Assembly: GCF_001908375.1 (NCBI RefSeq)
Contig: NZ_CP017241.1
Coordinates: forward strand, 2,483,001 to 2,547,000
DNA length: 64,000 nt
Direction: 5' to 3'
Source of the DNA: Rhizobium etli 8C-3
GTDB lineage: Bacteria > Pseudomonadota > Alphaproteobacteria > Rhizobiales > Rhizobiaceae
The notes beneath the pieces were generated by a model, which was not told the origin of the DNA, did not search any database, and saw only the letters and a program-made list of their open reading frames with translations. Positions within the stretch are counted from its first letter, which is position 1; each line of letters begins with the position of its first letter. Made by a program: the position numbers and the translations under genes. Below, in pieces: positions 63,989 to 64,000 of the stretch.

Positions 63989-64000
63989 ACGTACCCCCAA

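Overview
The window looks like a chromosomal segment of a Rhizobiaceae alphaproteobacterium close to Rhizobium (R. etli / R. leguminosarum type). The grounds are high GC, proteins typical of that family, a cluster ddl-ftsQ-ftsA-ftsZ-lpxC-bamD-recN-ligA on one strand, a circularly permuted two-piece tmRNA with the alphaproteobacterial tag ANDNNAKEYALAA, and rhizobial-type palindromic repeats. No rRNA, tRNA, CRISPR array, prophage or intact insertion sequence was seen.

Layout. 0-6.4 kb is mixed metabolism: the end of an ECF sigma factor and its membrane anti-sigma factor, a cobalt-type nitrile hydratase operon (alpha, beta, accessory protein), a two-gene unit of an SDR/DoxX fusion and a DUF2269 membrane protein, a LysE exporter and an aldo/keto reductase. 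6.4-9.0 kb is ilvIH (acetolactate synthase) preceded by a well-formed attenuator with a branched-chain-residue-rich leader peptide. 9.1-13.8 kb holds a HerA-like ATPase, miaA and serB (divergent, start codons touching) and an acetyltransferase. 14-20 kb is the envelope-proteolysis and thymidylate block thyA, folA, hflK, hflC, DUF2065, degP-like. 20.3-21.9 kb holds permuted ssrA beside the SspB adaptor that delivers ssrA-tagged proteins to ClpXP. 21.9-34.2 kb has a giant AsmA protein, an FAD oxidase, an aldo/keto reductase with a divergent LysR, AbrB-type permease, AraC regulator, DUF2000, an OmpA-like lipoprotein and a lone flagellin. 34.4-38.8 kb is an RND efflux pump with its adaptor; 39.1-41.7 kb a UvrD-type helicase carrying an in-frame repeat insertion. 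42-52.3 kb mixes small membrane or DUF proteins, pncA, azlCD, an aminopeptidase P, a small peptide gene followed by an sRNA with anti-Shine-Dalgarno loops, prmA, SCO, cheW behind a decayed chemoreceptor tail, creA, an exonuclease and an acetyltransferase. 52.6-64 kb is the division, envelope and DNA repair cluster.

Functional links: thyA/folA (thymidylate and folate recycling), HflKC with the Deg protease and DUF2065 (membrane quality control), ssrA/sspB (ribosome rescue and degradation), azlC/azlD (branched-chain amino acid export) and the Fts/Ddl/LpxC/BamD block (septum, peptidoglycan, outer membrane).

Most notable signals: the ilvIH attenuator whose leader mRNA appears to start at or next to the leader AUG; the twin anti-SD hairpin sRNA; the repeat inserted in the helicase reading frame; the chemoreceptor remnant whose stop was apparently lost by one base; and the abutting CATATG starts of miaA and serB. 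All statements rest on reading the sequence and on recalled family knowledge; no database search was possible.
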